Positions 52,490 through 62,016 of a stretch of 64,000 nucleotides of DNA are shown piece by piece. Every line of letters begins with the position of its first letter. The stretch's first letter is position 1. Position numbers and translations under genes: made by a program. The stretch is from the NCBI GenBank assembly GCA_002708905.1, contig PAPM01000037.1:285995-349994 (forward strand), given 5' to 3'. The notes under the pieces were generated by a model that saw nothing but the letters and a program-made list of their open reading frames with translations, had not been told where the DNA came from and ran no database searches. The stretch comes from Pseudomonadales bacterium. Its GTDB lineage: Bacteria > Pseudomonadota > Gammaproteobacteria > Pseudomonadales > Ketobacteraceae.

Positions 52490-53743
52490 ATGCAACATTA
52501 TTCTGTGATCATCGTCGGTGGAGGGCAAGCCGGTCTTTCCATCAGTCACTATTGCCAGAAATATGGCTTGTCTCATCTGGTGCTGGAAAAAAAACGGGTT
52601 ATGAACGCCTGGAAAGACAAACGTTGGGATAGTTTTACTTTGGTTACGCCGAACTGGCAATGCCTGCTGCCGGATCATCCCTATGATGGTGATGATCCTC
52701 ACGGCTTTATGGATCGGCAGCAGATAATCGAATACCTGGATCGCTTTGCAGAAAAAGTGAATGCGCCGGTACTGGAACAAACCGAAGTGCTTAAAGTCCG
52801 CCATGACGGGGTCAAATACTGGGTGCACACTACCAACGGCGATTTCCTGGCTGATCATGTGGTGGTGGCATCCGGCAGTTACCAGCAACCGATCATTCCC
52901 CGCTTGGCGGAGCGTTTACCGTCGTCCATTCAACAAATGCATTCAGAGCAATATAAAAATGCGCATCAACTTCGGGAAGGTTCCGTGTTGGTGGTGGGCT
53001 CAGGCCAGTCCGGTGCGCAGATTGCGGAAGACCTGCACCTGGCGGGAAAGAAAGTCTATCTGGCTGTGGGAGAAGCACCCCGTTGTGCGCGCTTCTATCG
53101 CGGTAAGGATGTGGTGGATTGGTTGACCGAGATGAAATATTACGAAATGCCGGTGCATGAGCATCCGCTCAGGGAAGGCGTGCGTGATAACACCAATCAT
53201 TATGTTACCGGACGTGATGGCGGGCGCGACATTGATCTGCGCAGATTTGCTCTGGAAGGTATGGAGCTGTTTGGAAAGCTGCTCGATGGTGATGGCTCTC
53301 AACTCCAATTTTCGCCAACACTTAAAGCGGCACTGGACAGTGCGGACGCCACGTACAACAGCATCAATCAGCGCATTGATCAGTACATTGCGAAAAACAG
53401 GGTTGAGGCGCCACCGGGTGCACCCTATCAGTCTGTGTGGGAACCGGAAACAGAACGGACTGCACTGGATTTACAGGCTGCAGGTATCTCTGATGTGATC
53501 TGGTGTATTGGCTTCAGACCGGATTATCAATGGTTGGATGTGCCGGTGTTCAATGGCAAAGGCTACCCGACTCATGAGCGTGGGGTAACGGGTTTCCCCG
53601 GGCTTTATTTTATCGGTCTGCCCTGGTTGTACACTTGGGGATCCGGTCGGTTCTCCGGGATTGATCAGGATGCCTGTTATGTGGTGGAACAGATCTGTGC
53701 CAGAGCCCGAACCGGTCAATGGAAGCGGAGCATTGGGATGTGA
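52490..53743 (+). CDS. MSMEG_0569 family flavin-dependent oxidoreductase (Nit1C)
   Basis: 417 aa from the ATG at 52490 (GGGAG about 6 bases upstream; a GTG at 52484 is less likely). FAD motif IIVGGGQAGLSISHYC and a second nucleotide-binding motif VLVVGSGQSGAQIAEDLHL (for NADPH) give a class B flavin monooxygenase layout. It probably oxygenates or oxidises a cluster intermediate, consistent with the oxygen-requiring cyanide conversion reported for related clusters. It ends the operon; rsgA is convergent 6 bp away. Confidence 0.88.
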   Translation: MQHYSVIIVGGGQAGLSISHYCQKYGLSHLVLEKKRVMNAWKDKRWDSFTLVTPNWQCLLPDHPYDGDDPHGFMDRQQIIEYLDRFAEKVNAPVLEQTEVLKVRHDGVKYWVHTTNGDFLADHVVVASGSYQQPIIPRLAERLPSSIQQMHSEQYKNAHQLREGSVLVVGSGQSGAQIAEDLHLAGKKVYLAVGEAPRCARFYRGKDVVDWLTEMKYYEMPVHEHPLREGVRDNTNHYVTGRDGGRDIDLRRFALEGMELFGKLLDGDGSQLQFSPTLKAALDSADATYNSINQRIDQYIAKNRVEAPPGAPYQSVWEPETERTALDLQAAGISDVIWCIGFRPDYQWLDVPVFNGKGYPTHERGVTGFPGLYFIGLPWLYTWGSGRFSGIDQDACYVVEQICARARTGQWKRSIGM

Positions 53744-53749
53744 GCAGAC

Positions 53750-54760
53750 CTATTGCTCCAGCAGTGCCTGGCGAATCGCAAAATAGTTTTCAAATCGCTG
53801 CGGGTGCACAGCGCCCCGTTCCACGGCGTCCTGTAGTGCGCAGCCCGGTTCCTGCTGGTGTTTGCAGTCGCGGAATTTACATTCGAAGCGCCAGGGTTCA
53901 AAGTCATGGAAACCATCGATGACATGGTCCGGCTCCAGATGCCACAGACCGAATTCACGAATCCCAGGTGAATCAATCAGGTCGCCGCCGCTGGGGAAGT
54001 GGAACAGCCGTGCGTTGGTGGTGGTATGGCGGCCCAGTTTGGAATTTTCCGACAACTCGCCCACCTTGGCGTTCACGCCGGGCATCAAGCCGTTCACCAG
54101 GGAGGATTTGCCCACCCCGGACTGACCCACAAAAACCGAGGTATGCTGGTCCAGCTGTTGTTTCAGTTCATCCAGGCCGTGCAGGGTTTTGGCAGAACAC
54201 TCCCACACGTCATAACCGATATCCCGATAGACTTTTAACAAATCATCCAGCATGACCTCATTCATCTCAGTGATCAGGTCAGTTTTGTTGAGCAGGATTT
54301 TGATGTTGAGTTTTTGCAGCTCCGCGGCCACCAGATAGCGATCGATCAATACGCTGGATGGCGCCGGTTCCGGTGTAATCACCAACACCATAAAATCGAT
54401 ATTGGCTGCCACCGGTTTCAGGTTGCCCCTGGGGTCCGGACGGGACAGCAGCGAGCTGCGGGGCAGTACGGTTTCAATCACCCCATAACCGGATTTGCCC
54501 TGCCGCATCACCACCCGGTCACCGGCGACGATGGCACCGACGTTGGCACGAAAATGACATTGGACGGTTTGGTCCGGGGTTGAGCCGGGTTCCACTTCCA
54601 CAAAGGTGCCGAAATGGCTCACAACCAGGCCTTCTTCCTCATCCTCCAGTTCGTCGGAATCACCGGCGATATCCGCTTTCTTGGCCATGCGGGCGGCTTT
54701 TTCGTCCTGTATTTTCTGAATACGCCACGACTGTCGGCGGGTGAGTTTGCGTTTGCTCAT
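53750..54760 (-). CDS. rsgA: ribosome small-subunit-dependent GTPase A
   Basis: 336 aa from the ATG at 54760 (MSKRKLTRRQ; a start at 54778 would add six residues). OB-fold N-terminus after a basic leader, then a circularly permuted GTPase: NKTDL (G4) before GQSGVGKSSLVNGL (G1), and DSPGIREFGL (G3). A C-terminal zinc knuckle shows CKFRDCKHQQEPGC. It helps mature the 30S subunit. It is divergent from orn, as in many gammaproteobacteria. Confidence 0.96.
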   Translation of the reverse strand: MSKRKLTRRQSWRIQKIQDEKAARMAKKADIAGDSDELEDEEEGLVVSHFGTFVEVEPGSTPDQTVQCHFRANVGAIVAGDRVVMRQGKSGYGVIETVLPRSSLLSRPDPRGNLKPVAANIDFMVLVITPEPAPSSVLIDRYLVAAELQKLNIKILLNKTDLITEMNEVMLDDLLKVYRDIGYDVWECSAKTLHGLDELKQQLDQHTSVFVGQSGVGKSSLVNGLMPGVNAKVGELSENSKLGRHTTTNARLFHFPSGGDLIDSPGIREFGLWHLEPDHVIDGFHDFEPWRFECKFRDCKHQQEPGCALQDAVERGAVHPQRFENYFAIRQALLEQ

Positions 54761-54849
54761 GAAGCCCTTTGCGGTCAAAATCCGGTTCTTGCGCTATTCT
54801 ACGTTATTAATGGGTATGCCAGAAGGCAGAATCGAACTAAGGACTTTTC

Positions 54850-55398
54850 ATGACGACTGACCGCAGCAACAACCTCATCTGGCTGGATTTGGAAATGACC
54901 GGATTGGATCCGGATTCCGATGTGATTATCGAGATCGCCACCATCGTCACCGACGCTGAACTGAATATTCTGGCAGAGGGACCGGTGTTCGCCGTGCATC
55001 AAAGTGATGAGACCCTGGCAAAGATGGACGAGTGGTGCACCAACCAGCACGGCAAATCCGGCCTCACGGATCGGGTGCGCCAAAGCCAGGTGGACGAAGC
55101 AGCAGCGGAGCAGGCCACCATCGATTTCCTGAAACAGTGGGTGGACGATCGTGCTTCCCCCATGTGCGGCAACAGCATCTGTCAGGACCGGCGTTTCCTG
55201 TACCGCTATATGCCCAAACTGGAAGCGTTTTTTCACTACCGCAACCTGGATGTCAGCACCCTGAAGGAACTGGCCCGTCGCTGGAATCCAGAGGCGCTGG
55301 AGGGCTTCAAGAAATCCGCCACTCATTTGGCGTTGGATGATATTCGGGAATCCATTGCCGAGTTAAAACACTACCGCCAGACTTTTATCAAGGGCTAG
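54850..55398 (+). CDS. orn: oligoribonuclease
   Basis: 182 aa. DEDDh 3'-5' exonuclease: [11 protein letters not shown] (Asp12, Glu14), the central [37 protein letters not shown] block split by the active-site Asp, and [11 protein letters not shown] (His158/Asp163 type). It degrades 2-5-nt RNA and pGpG, the linear c-di-GMP product. The stop codon lies in a 15-bp tandem duplication. Confidence 0.97.
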   Translation: MTTDRSNNLIWLDLEMTGLDPDSDVIIEIATIVTDAELNILAEGPVFAVHQSDETLAKMDEWCTNQHGKSGLTDRVRQSQVDEAAAEQATIDFLKQWVDDRASPMCGNSICQDRRFLYRYMPKLEAFFHYRNLDVSTLKELARRWNPEALEGFKKSATHLALDDIRESIAELKHYRQTFIKG

Positions 55399-55415
55399 GT
55401 TATCAAGGGCTAGGT
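55386..55415. repeat. 15-bp tandem duplication over the orn/queG stops
   Basis: TATCAAGGGCTAGGT is repeated exactly at 55386-55400 and 55401-55415. The first copy contains the orn stop, the second the queG stop on the opposite strand. A slipped-strand duplication that preserved both genes explains it. Confidence 0.85.
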
Positions 55416-56480
55416 TGGAATCGTTTCGTGGCGGTCCGATATTCCGTGGCGGGAGAGAGCCCATTGCACATGCTCCCGCACCAGTTCTGATTCATGCTCA
55501 GCCCTTGCCCGTAACGCATCAATCACTTCCTCTGAACTGGGCGCATTGCCCAGCCCCACCGCCAGATTCCGCAGCCAGCGCTCATAACCGATACGGCGAA
55601 TGGCGGAACCCTCCGTTTTAGCCAGATAGGTGGCTTCATCCCATAAAAACAGTTCCACCAGGGTGCGATCCTGCAGGTGATGGCGGGGCAGAAAATCCGC
55701 CTCCCGGGTGTAGTTGGCAAACCGATTCCACGGACATACCAGCTGGCAGTCATCGCACCCGAACACCCGGTTGCCCATGGGCGCCCGCAGTTCTTCCGGA
55801 ATCGATCCATGCAGCTCAATGGTGAGATAGGAAATGCATTTGCGGGAATCCAGTTGGTACGGTGCGACGATGGCTTGGGTCGGGCACACGTCGATACAGG
55901 CGGTGCATTTGCCGCAGTGGCCGGTCACCGGGGTATCCACCGGCAGTGGAATGTCCACATAAATCTCCCCCAGGAAAAACCAGGAACCGGCACTGCGATC
56001 CAGCAGCAGGGTGTGTTTGCCGATCCAGCCCAGGCCGGATTTTTCCGCCAGCGCTTTTTCCAGTACCGGTGCGCTGTCGACAAAGGCCCGAAAACCGTAG
56101 GGGCCAATGTGTTCTTCAATCTTTTTGCCCAGCTGGGTGAGACGCTTGCGAATCAGTTTGTGGTAGTCGCGGCCCAGGGTATAGCGGGAGATAAAAGCCT
56201 TGGATGAGTCCTGCAGCACCTCCACAATCTGGGTGTCCGCTGGCAGGTAATCCATGCGTGCGGTGATCACCCGCACGGTTCCCGGTTGCAGCTCACCTGG
56301 CCGGCTGCGCTTATGGCCATGGCGGGCCATGTAATCCATTTCTCCGTGAAAGCCGGCTGCCAGCCAGCGCTGCAGGTGATCTTCGTGCTCCCCCAACGCC
56401 ACATCAGCAATGGCGATCTGCTGGAAGCCCAGCGCCTGTCCCCATTGTTTGATCTGTTCTGCTAATGCGTGATAATCCAA
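55410..56480 (-). CDS. queG: epoxyqueuosine reductase
   Basis: 356 aa. Cobalamin- and iron-sulfur-dependent enzyme of the last queuosine step. Two [4Fe-4S] motifs: CGKCTACIDVCPTQAI and CDDCQLVCPWN. A catalytic-type Asp is in FRAFVDSAPVLEKALAEK. A HEAT-like C-terminal part follows. It is divergent from nnrE as in E. coli yjeS/yjeF order. Confidence 0.95.
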   Translation of the reverse strand: MDYHALAEQIKQWGQALGFQQIAIADVALGEHEDHLQRWLAAGFHGEMDYMARHGHKRSRPGELQPGTVRVITARMDYLPADTQIVEVLQDSSKAFISRYTLGRDYHKLIRKRLTQLGKKIEEHIGPYGFRAFVDSAPVLEKALAEKSGLGWIGKHTLLLDRSAGSWFFLGEIYVDIPLPVDTPVTGHCGKCTACIDVCPTQAIVAPYQLDSRKCISYLTIELHGSIPEELRAPMGNRVFGCDDCQLVCPWNRFANYTREADFLPRHHLQDRTLVELFLWDEATYLAKTEGSAIRRIGYERWLRNLAVGLGNAPSSEEVIDALRARAEHESELVREHVQWALSRHGISDRHETIPT

Positions 56481-56554
56481 TCTGAAGCCCGCGTCATAAG
56501 AATTGATTGACGCCTATGTTATAAGAGGGCTCAGCAAAGACAAGGAGCGCTCCC

Positions 56555-58090
56555 ATGACCAGCGACACAACCAAGCAGTATACCAGCGAATTGCCCTCTG
56601 CCCTGTATCGCGCCGCCCAGGTACGGGAACTGGATCGGATTACCATTGAGGAATACGGCATTCCCGGTTTTGATTTGATGAGCCGGGCGGGAGAAGCCGC
56701 GTTCGAGTTATTGCGGGATCGTTGGCCGTTGGCCCGCAGGCTCTGCATTTTTTGCGGGGTGGGCAACAACGGGGGCGACGGTTACGTGATCGCCGCCCTG
56801 GCGGAAAAGGCCGGTTTCGAGGCGCACGTGGTACAGGTGGGTGACCCCGACAAAACCCAGGGTGACGCCCTTACCGCGTGGCAGCGGGCGGATGCGGAAG
56901 GGGCCTCTTTCGAACGCTTTAATCCGGAAGGCGTCTATGGCGGCGATGTGATGGTGGATGCCCTGTTGGGGACCGGCCTCAATGGTGATGTCCGTGGCGA
57001 TTATGTGGCGGCCATCAATACCATCAACCAAAGTGAATGTCCGGTGTTGGCGGTGGACATTCCCTCGGGGTTGTGTGCGGACACCGGTCGGGTCTTAGGT
57101 ACTGCAGTGGAGGCCGATTGCACCGTCAGTTTCATCGGGCTCAAGCAGGGGCTGCTTACCGGCCAGGCGCCGGATTACGTCGGAGATCTTTATTACGCCT
57201 CCTTGGCGGTACCCGCTGAGGTGTTCCGTTCGCATTCTTCCGTTGACCCCAGTGCGACACTCATCGATGGGCAGCAAATCAAGCGTTGGCTGCCTCCCCG
57301 GTCCCGGCTTGCGCACAAGGGTAACAACGGCCATGTGCTGGTGATTGGCGGCGACCTGGGTATGGGGGGGGCCGCTGCCATGGCGGCCGAGGCCGCCGGA
57401 CGGGTGGGTGCCGGATTGATCTCGGTGGTCACCCGCCCGGAGCACATCACCGGCATCCTCGGGCGCCGTCCCGAATGCATGGTGTTGGGGGTTAGTACCG
57501 AGGATCTCAACATCAGCCAGCAGCTGGCCAAGGCCGATGTGTTGGTGGTGGGTCCGGGGATTGGCCAGAATCCCTGGGGGCAGTCCTTGCTCAAGCAGGC
57601 GTTAGCCACCGATCTGCCCCTGGTATTGGACGCCGACGGCCTGAATCTGTTGGCCGGCTGGCAGCAGGATGCGCAACTGGCCAAACGCGGTAACTGGGTG
57701 TTGACTCCCCATCCCGGTGAGGCCGCACGCTTGTTGGGGATTTCCACTGAGGAGCTGTCTCTGGATCGTTTTGCCGCGGTGCAGCGGTTACAACAGCAAT
57801 TTGGTGGTGCCGTGGTGTTGAAAGGGGCGGGTAGCCTGATTGCCGGCACTGCCGGGCTTTGGGTTTGTCGTTCCGGCAACCCGGGTATGGCCAGCGGCGG
57901 CATGGGGGATGTGTTGAGCGGCGTTATCGGTGGCCTACTGGCACAGGGGTTGAGCCTGGAACAGGCGGCGGCTGCTGGAGTTCAGGTGCATGCCACCGCC
58001 GGTGACCGCGCCGCCGAGCAGGCCGGACAGCGGGGCTTGCTGGCCACGGACCTAATGCCCTATATTCGCCGCCTGGTTAACCCACGTTAG
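56555..58090 (+). CDS. nnr: bifunctional NAD(P)H-hydrate repair enzyme (epimerase plus dehydratase)
   Basis: 511 aa, the length of the fused YjeF. The N-terminal epimerase domain (about 15-230) includes FCGVGNNGGDGYVIAALA and ALLGTGLNG; the C-terminal ADP-dependent dehydratase (about 235-505) has KGNNGHVLVIGGD, TPHPGEAARLLG and SGGMGDVLSGVIGGLLAQG. It repairs hydrated NADH/NADPH. It is the first gene of the nnr-tsaE-amiB-mutL-miaA-hfq-hflX series. Confidence 0.96.
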   Translation: MTSDTTKQYTSELPSALYRAAQVRELDRITIEEYGIPGFDLMSRAGEAAFELLRDRWPLARRLCIFCGVGNNGGDGYVIAALAEKAGFEAHVVQVGDPDKTQGDALTAWQRADAEGASFERFNPEGVYGGDVMVDALLGTGLNGDVRGDYVAAINTINQSECPVLAVDIPSGLCADTGRVLGTAVEADCTVSFIGLKQGLLTGQAPDYVGDLYYASLAVPAEVFRSHSSVDPSATLIDGQQIKRWLPPRSRLAHKGNNGHVLVIGGDLGMGGAAAMAAEAAGRVGAGLISVVTRPEHITGILGRRPECMVLGVSTEDLNISQQLAKADVLVVGPGIGQNPWGQSLLKQALATDLPLVLDADGLNLLAGWQQDAQLAKRGNWVLTPHPGEAARLLGISTEELSLDRFAAVQRLQQQFGGAVVLKGAGSLIAGTAGLWVCRSGNPGMASGGMGDVLSGVIGGLLAQGLSLEQAAAAGVQVHATAGDRAAEQAGQRGLLATDLMPYIRRLVNPR

Positions 58091-58105
58091 GTCGATTAAC
58101 AACCC

Positions 58106-58564
58106 ATGAAAACTCTATCACTGGCGGATGAAGCTCAAACTTTGCAGCTGGGGCAGCGCCTGGCGGCGGTTCTCGCCCGCGGTGGCGTGCTTTATCTGCA
58201 GGGTGACCTGGGCGCCGGCAAAACCACTCTCAGTCGCGGCATCATCCAATCTCTGGGCCATTCAGGTGCGGTTAAGAGTCCCACTTATACATTGGTGGAA
58301 CCCTATGAATTGTCTGGCCTACGGGTATTCCATTTCGACCTGTATCGACTCGCCGATCCGGAAGAGCTGGAGTTTATCGGTATCCGGGATTACTTCGATC
58401 CGGACACGGTGTGCATCATCGAGTGGCCGGATCGGGGTGGGGATCTGATTCCCGCGCCGGATCTGGTGCTGACCCTGGAGAAGCTTGGGAAAGGGCGTTC
58501 CGCCACGCTGGAGGCGCCTTCCCAAGCCGGCCAAACAATGTTAGGGGAATTAACGAATATTTGA
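58106..58564 (+). CDS. tsaE: tRNA threonylcarbamoyladenosine biosynthesis ATPase
   Basis: 152 aa. Walker A GDLGAGKTTLSRG near residue 32 and the LEFIGIRDYFD and CIIEWPDRGG blocks are typical of TsaE, which works with TsaB and TsaD on t6A37. It starts 15 bases after the nnr stop. Confidence 0.96.
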   Translation: MKTLSLADEAQTLQLGQRLAAVLARGGVLYLQGDLGAGKTTLSRGIIQSLGHSGAVKSPTYTLVEPYELSGLRVFHFDLYRLADPEELEFIGIRDYFDPDTVCIIEWPDRGGDLIPAPDLVLTLEKLGKGRSATLEAPSQAGQTMLGELTNI

Positions 58565-58610
58565 CCAAACGGCAAAAAAAGCCTAAAAAGTCAGATGGGG
58601 AAAGTAGTTT

Positions 58611-60035
58611 GTGTTCATGAGGTTAGGAAAGGGTTTGAAAAAGTCAGTGAAGATGTGGTTCCAAGCGCGTTGGGTCAGGGCAGGGCTTTTGAGAATGAGC
58701 TTCCTGCTGGCCGCGCTGATCATCACGCCAACATTGCAGGCGGCTGAGCAAGTCAGCAGTGTGCGGGTCTGGAATGCACCCGACCACACTCGCGTTGTGT
58801 TCGACCTGACCGGGCCCATCACCCATCACTTGTTTACCCTGGATGCCCCGGATCGGGTTGTTATTGATATTCCCAATGCGGTGAAAACCCAGGCTCTGGA
58901 CCTGGTGGATTTCAAAGGTGGTCCCCTGGTGAACATGCGCAGTGCACCCCAGGCCAACGGGGATCTGCGGGTGGTGCTGGATCTGGATCGTCGCCTCAAC
59001 CCAAAGAGTTTTCTGCTAAAGCCCAGTGATCAGTACGGCCACCGCCTGGTAATCGACCTTGAGAAGGTGGGGGGCCAGGTGGCGACCCCGGCCAAGCCCT
59101 CCGCACCGGTGACGGCTTCCACCAGCAAGCCCAAGTCCTACAGCAGCATGGGCAACGGTCGGGACATTGTGGTGGCCATCGACGCGGGCCACGGTGGAGA
59201 GGACCCCGGCGCTATCGGGCCAAGCGGTACCCGTGAGAAAGACGTGGTGTTGCAGATTTCCCGTCGAATTTATAACGTGCTGCAGGCGGAGCAGGGTATT
59301 AAACCGGTATTGATTCGCACCGGTGATTATTTTGTGCCGTTGGCCACCCGGCGGGAAACCGCCCGTCGCCGACATAATGCCGACCTGTTTATTTCCATTC
59401 ATGCAGACGCCTTTGATAACCATCGTGCCCGCGGTGCTTCAGTCTTCGCTCTGTCCCGCCGTGGAGCCACCAGTACCCTGGCCCGGGTGCTCGCCGAGCA
59501 GGAAAACCAGTCCGACGCCATTGGCGGCGTGCAGATCGACAACGCCGATGAAATGGTGACCTCGGTGATTTACGATCTGGCGATGGAAGGCAGCATGGAG
59601 CACAGCATCAAGGTAGGCTCCATGGTATTGCGGGAAATGGGCGGTGTGACCCATCTGCACAAAAAACATCTGGAACAGGCGGGCTTTGCCGTACTCAAGT
59701 CGCCGGATATTCCTTCCATCCTGGTGGAAACCGGTTTTATCTCCAATCCTGCGGAAGAGCGTAACCTGAAGTCCAAGGATCATCAGGTGAAGCTGTCCCG
59801 GGCCATCGGCCGCGGTATTATCACCTACTTCGACCAGCATCCGCCGCCAGGAACCTATTTTGCAGCCCGCAAACAACAGCGGGATTCCCAGCAGCATCGC
59901 ATTGCCCGCGGTGAGACCCTGTCCGAGATCGCCCAGCGCTACCGTGTTGATCTGGCGGCTCTGATGCAATACAACCAGCTTAAAACCACCGACCTGATCC
60001 GTGAGGGCCAGGTGCTGCGTATTCCCCATTCCTGA
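58611..60035 (+). CDS. amiB: N-acetylmuramoyl-L-alanine amidase with AMIN and LysM domains
   Basis: 474 aa from the GTG at 58611 (GGGGAAAG 8 bases before; ATG at 58617 is an alternative). The N-terminal signal segment (about 20-45) is followed by an AMIN domain (SSVRVWNAPDHTRVVFDLTGP). The amidase_3 domain (about 180-400) has zinc His in DAGHGGEDPGAIG, SIHADAF and the catalytic VETGFISN. A C-terminal LysM (QHRIARGETLSEIAQRYRV) binds peptidoglycan. It splits septal peptidoglycan with EnvC/NlpD activation in the periplasm. Confidence 0.96.
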   Translation: MFMRLGKGLKKSVKMWFQARWVRAGLLRMSFLLAALIITPTLQAAEQVSSVRVWNAPDHTRVVFDLTGPITHHLFTLDAPDRVVIDIPNAVKTQALDLVDFKGGPLVNMRSAPQANGDLRVVLDLDRRLNPKSFLLKPSDQYGHRLVIDLEKVGGQVATPAKPSAPVTASTSKPKSYSSMGNGRDIVVAIDAGHGGEDPGAIGPSGTREKDVVLQISRRIYNVLQAEQGIKPVLIRTGDYFVPLATRRETARRRHNADLFISIHADAFDNHRARGASVFALSRRGATSTLARVLAEQENQSDAIGGVQIDNADEMVTSVIYDLAMEGSMEHSIKVGSMVLREMGGVTHLHKKHLEQAGFAVLKSPDIPSILVETGFISNPAEERNLKSKDHQVKLSRAIGRGIITYFDQHPPPGTYFAARKQQRDSQQHRIARGETLSEIAQRYRVDLAALMQYNQLKTTDLIREGQVLRIPHS

Positions 60036-60063
60036 TTGACGCTCTCCAGTCAATCCATATCCC

Positions 60064-60082
60064 GACCCGCCCTCGGCGGGTC
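60064..60082 (+). terminator. short GC hairpin between amiB and mutL
   Basis: GACCCGCC (60064-60071), loop CTC, GGCGGGTC (60075-60082). It is a perfect 8-bp stem but has no U-tract, so it may only attenuate or mark RNA processing in the operon. Confidence 0.4.
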
Positions 60083-60141
60083 AGCCAAAGTACGTTATCA
60101 TAGCGCCTCATTCATCTCAGGATCACAGGTAAGGATTTCCG

Positions 60142-62016
60142 TTGGCCAAAATCAATCGCCTCTCAACCCGGCTCTCCAACCAGATCGCCGCCGGCGAAGT
60201 GGTGGAACGTCCCGCATCCGTCGTTAAGGAACTGCTGGAAAACAGCCTGGACGCCGGCTCCCGGCGTCTGGACGTGGAAGTGGAGCAGGGCGGGGTCAAG
60301 TTGATCCGGATTCGGGATGACGGCAGCGGCGTGGAGAAAGACGACCTGCCGCTCACCATAGCCCGCCATGCCACCAGCAAAATTCATGACCTGGATGATC
60401 TGGAAGGCGTCGCCACATTGGGGTTTCGCGGGGAGGCGCTGGCCAGTATCAGTTCGGTAGCGCGCTTGAATCTGACTTCCAGCCCGGATGACAGCGGGGC
60501 CGGCTGGTCGGTGCAGGCGGAAGGCCGGGATATGGAGGCGGTGATTGTGCCCGCAGCTCATCCACGTGGGACCACGGTGGAAGTGCGGGATTTGTTTTTC
60601 AATACTCCCGCCCGCCGCAAGTTCCTGCGCACCGAGAAAACCGAATTCGGTCATTTGGAGGAAGTGATCAAGCGCCTGGCCCTCAGCCATTTTGAGGTGG
60701 GCTTCAGCCTGCGCCACAATCAACGCCCGGTTCATGCGCTCAAACCTGCCACCTCTGAGGCGGAGCAGGACCGGCGGGTTGCGACCCTGTGCGGACCCGC
60801 TTTCATCGAAAACGCCGTGCGTTTGGATACCCAGTTGGGGGAGCTGCGTTTGTGGGGGTGGCTCGGGTTGCCCACGTTTTCCCGCAGCCAGGCGGATCTG
60901 CAGTATTTCTTCGTTAACGGCCGCAGCGTTAAAGACCGGGTGGTGAATCATGCTGTGCGCCAAGCCTATCAGGATGTCATGTACCACGGCCGCCATGCCG
61001 CTTTTGTTCTTTATCTGGAACTGGACCCCAAGGGCGTGGACGTCAACGTGCATCCAACCAAGCACGAAGTCCGCTTTCGGGAAAGCCGCCAGGTGCATGA
61101 TTTCCTGTTTCGCACTTTGCACCGGGCCATTGCTGAACTGACCCCGGCGGATATGAAGCAGCCGGCGGGGGCAACTACCGAGCCCGGTGGCTTCAATACT
61201 GTCACTCGCCCCGGGCTGAGCTCCCCCGCTATGCCTGCAACCGGTGTCCAGGCGGGCGAGTTCCGCGAACAGGGGCGTTTGCACCTGCATAACCAACCGT
61301 CCCGGCATTCCGGTTTCGGTTCTGAGCTGAGCCCCGCCAGGGTGGCGGACACCATGCAGGCTTATGGGGATTTTCATCCAGCAGCCGACTCCGTGCCCGT
61401 TGCAGAGCTGCCGGAACACAACCCGGAAGAAGCCCCACCCCTGGGGTACGCCATTGCGCAACTCCACGGTATTTACATCCTGGCCCAGAACCAACACGGT
61501 TTGGTGGTGGTGGATATGCATGCCGCCCATGAGCGCATCACCTATGAACGGCTCAAGAGCAGTTGGCAGGAGGAAAAAGTCCGCGCCCAACCTATGCTGG
61601 TGCCCTTGAGCATGGCGGTGAGCAGCCGCGAGGCTGATTTTGCGGAAGAGCACCGAACCGCGCTCGAAAAACTGGGTTTTCTGATTCAGCGCATGGGGCC
61701 GGAAACGCTTCTGGTGCGGGAGATCCCTATCCTGTTGCGCCATGCCGATGTGGAATCCCTGGTGCGGGATCTGTTGTCCGACATCATTACCCACGGCAGC
61801 ACGGACCGCATTGAGCATTCCATCAATGAGCTGCTGGCCACCATGGCCTGTCACGGCTCTGTGCGGGCCAACCGCAAGCTCACCATCCCGGAAATGAACG
61901 CCCTGTTGCGGGATATGGAAATCACAGAGCGCAGCGGCCAGTGCAATCATGGCCGTCCCACCTGGACCCAGATGTCACTGACGGACCTGGACAAGTTGTT
62001 TCTGCGGGGACGCTAG
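60142..62016 (+). CDS. mutL: DNA mismatch repair protein MutL
   Basis: 624 aa from the TTG at 60142 (TAAGGA 10 bases upstream). GHKL ATPase motifs are complete: [18 protein letters not shown] and [12 protein letters not shown]. The C-terminal dimerisation domain follows a variable linker (about 335-430). No endonuclease DQHAxxER motif is seen; the equivalent is [13 protein letters not shown], where H replaces Q, as is usual in enterobacterial-type MutL. It couples MutS recognition to strand removal. Its stop touches the miaA start (TAGATG). Confidence 0.96.
   Translation: MAKINRLSTRLSNQIAAGEVVERPASVVKELLENSLDAGSRRLDVEVEQGGVKLIRIRDDGSGVEKDDLPLTIARHATSKIHDLDDLEGVATLGFRGEALASISSVARLNLTSSPDDSGAGWSVQAEGRDMEAVIVPAAHPRGTTVEVRDLFFNTPARRKFLRTEKTEFGHLEEVIKRLALSHFEVGFSLRHNQRPVHALKPATSEAEQDRRVATLCGPAFIENAVRLDTQLGELRLWGWLGLPTFSRSQADLQYFFVNGRSVKDRVVNHAVRQAYQDVMYHGRHAAFVLYLELDPKGVDVNVHPTKHEVRFRESRQVHDFLFRTLHRAIAELTPADMKQPAGATTEPGGFNTVTRPGLSSPAMPATGVQAGEFREQGRLHLHNQPSRHSGFGSELSPARVADTMQAYGDFHPAADSVPVAELPEHNPEEAPPLGYAIAQLHGIYILAQNQHGLVVVDMHAAHERITYERLKSSWQEEKVRAQPMLVPLSMAVSSREADFAEEHRTALEKLGFLIQRMGPETLLVREIPILLRHADVESLVRDLLSDIITHGSTDRIEHSINELLATMACHGSVRANRKLTIPEMNALLRDMEITERSGQCNHGRPTWTQMSLTDLDKLFLRGR

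Noticed and set aside
60163..61950. 595-codon minus-strand open frame over mutL
   Set aside because: Shadow of mutL, which has all GHKL motifs; the reverse product is His/Gln-rich and has no domain.
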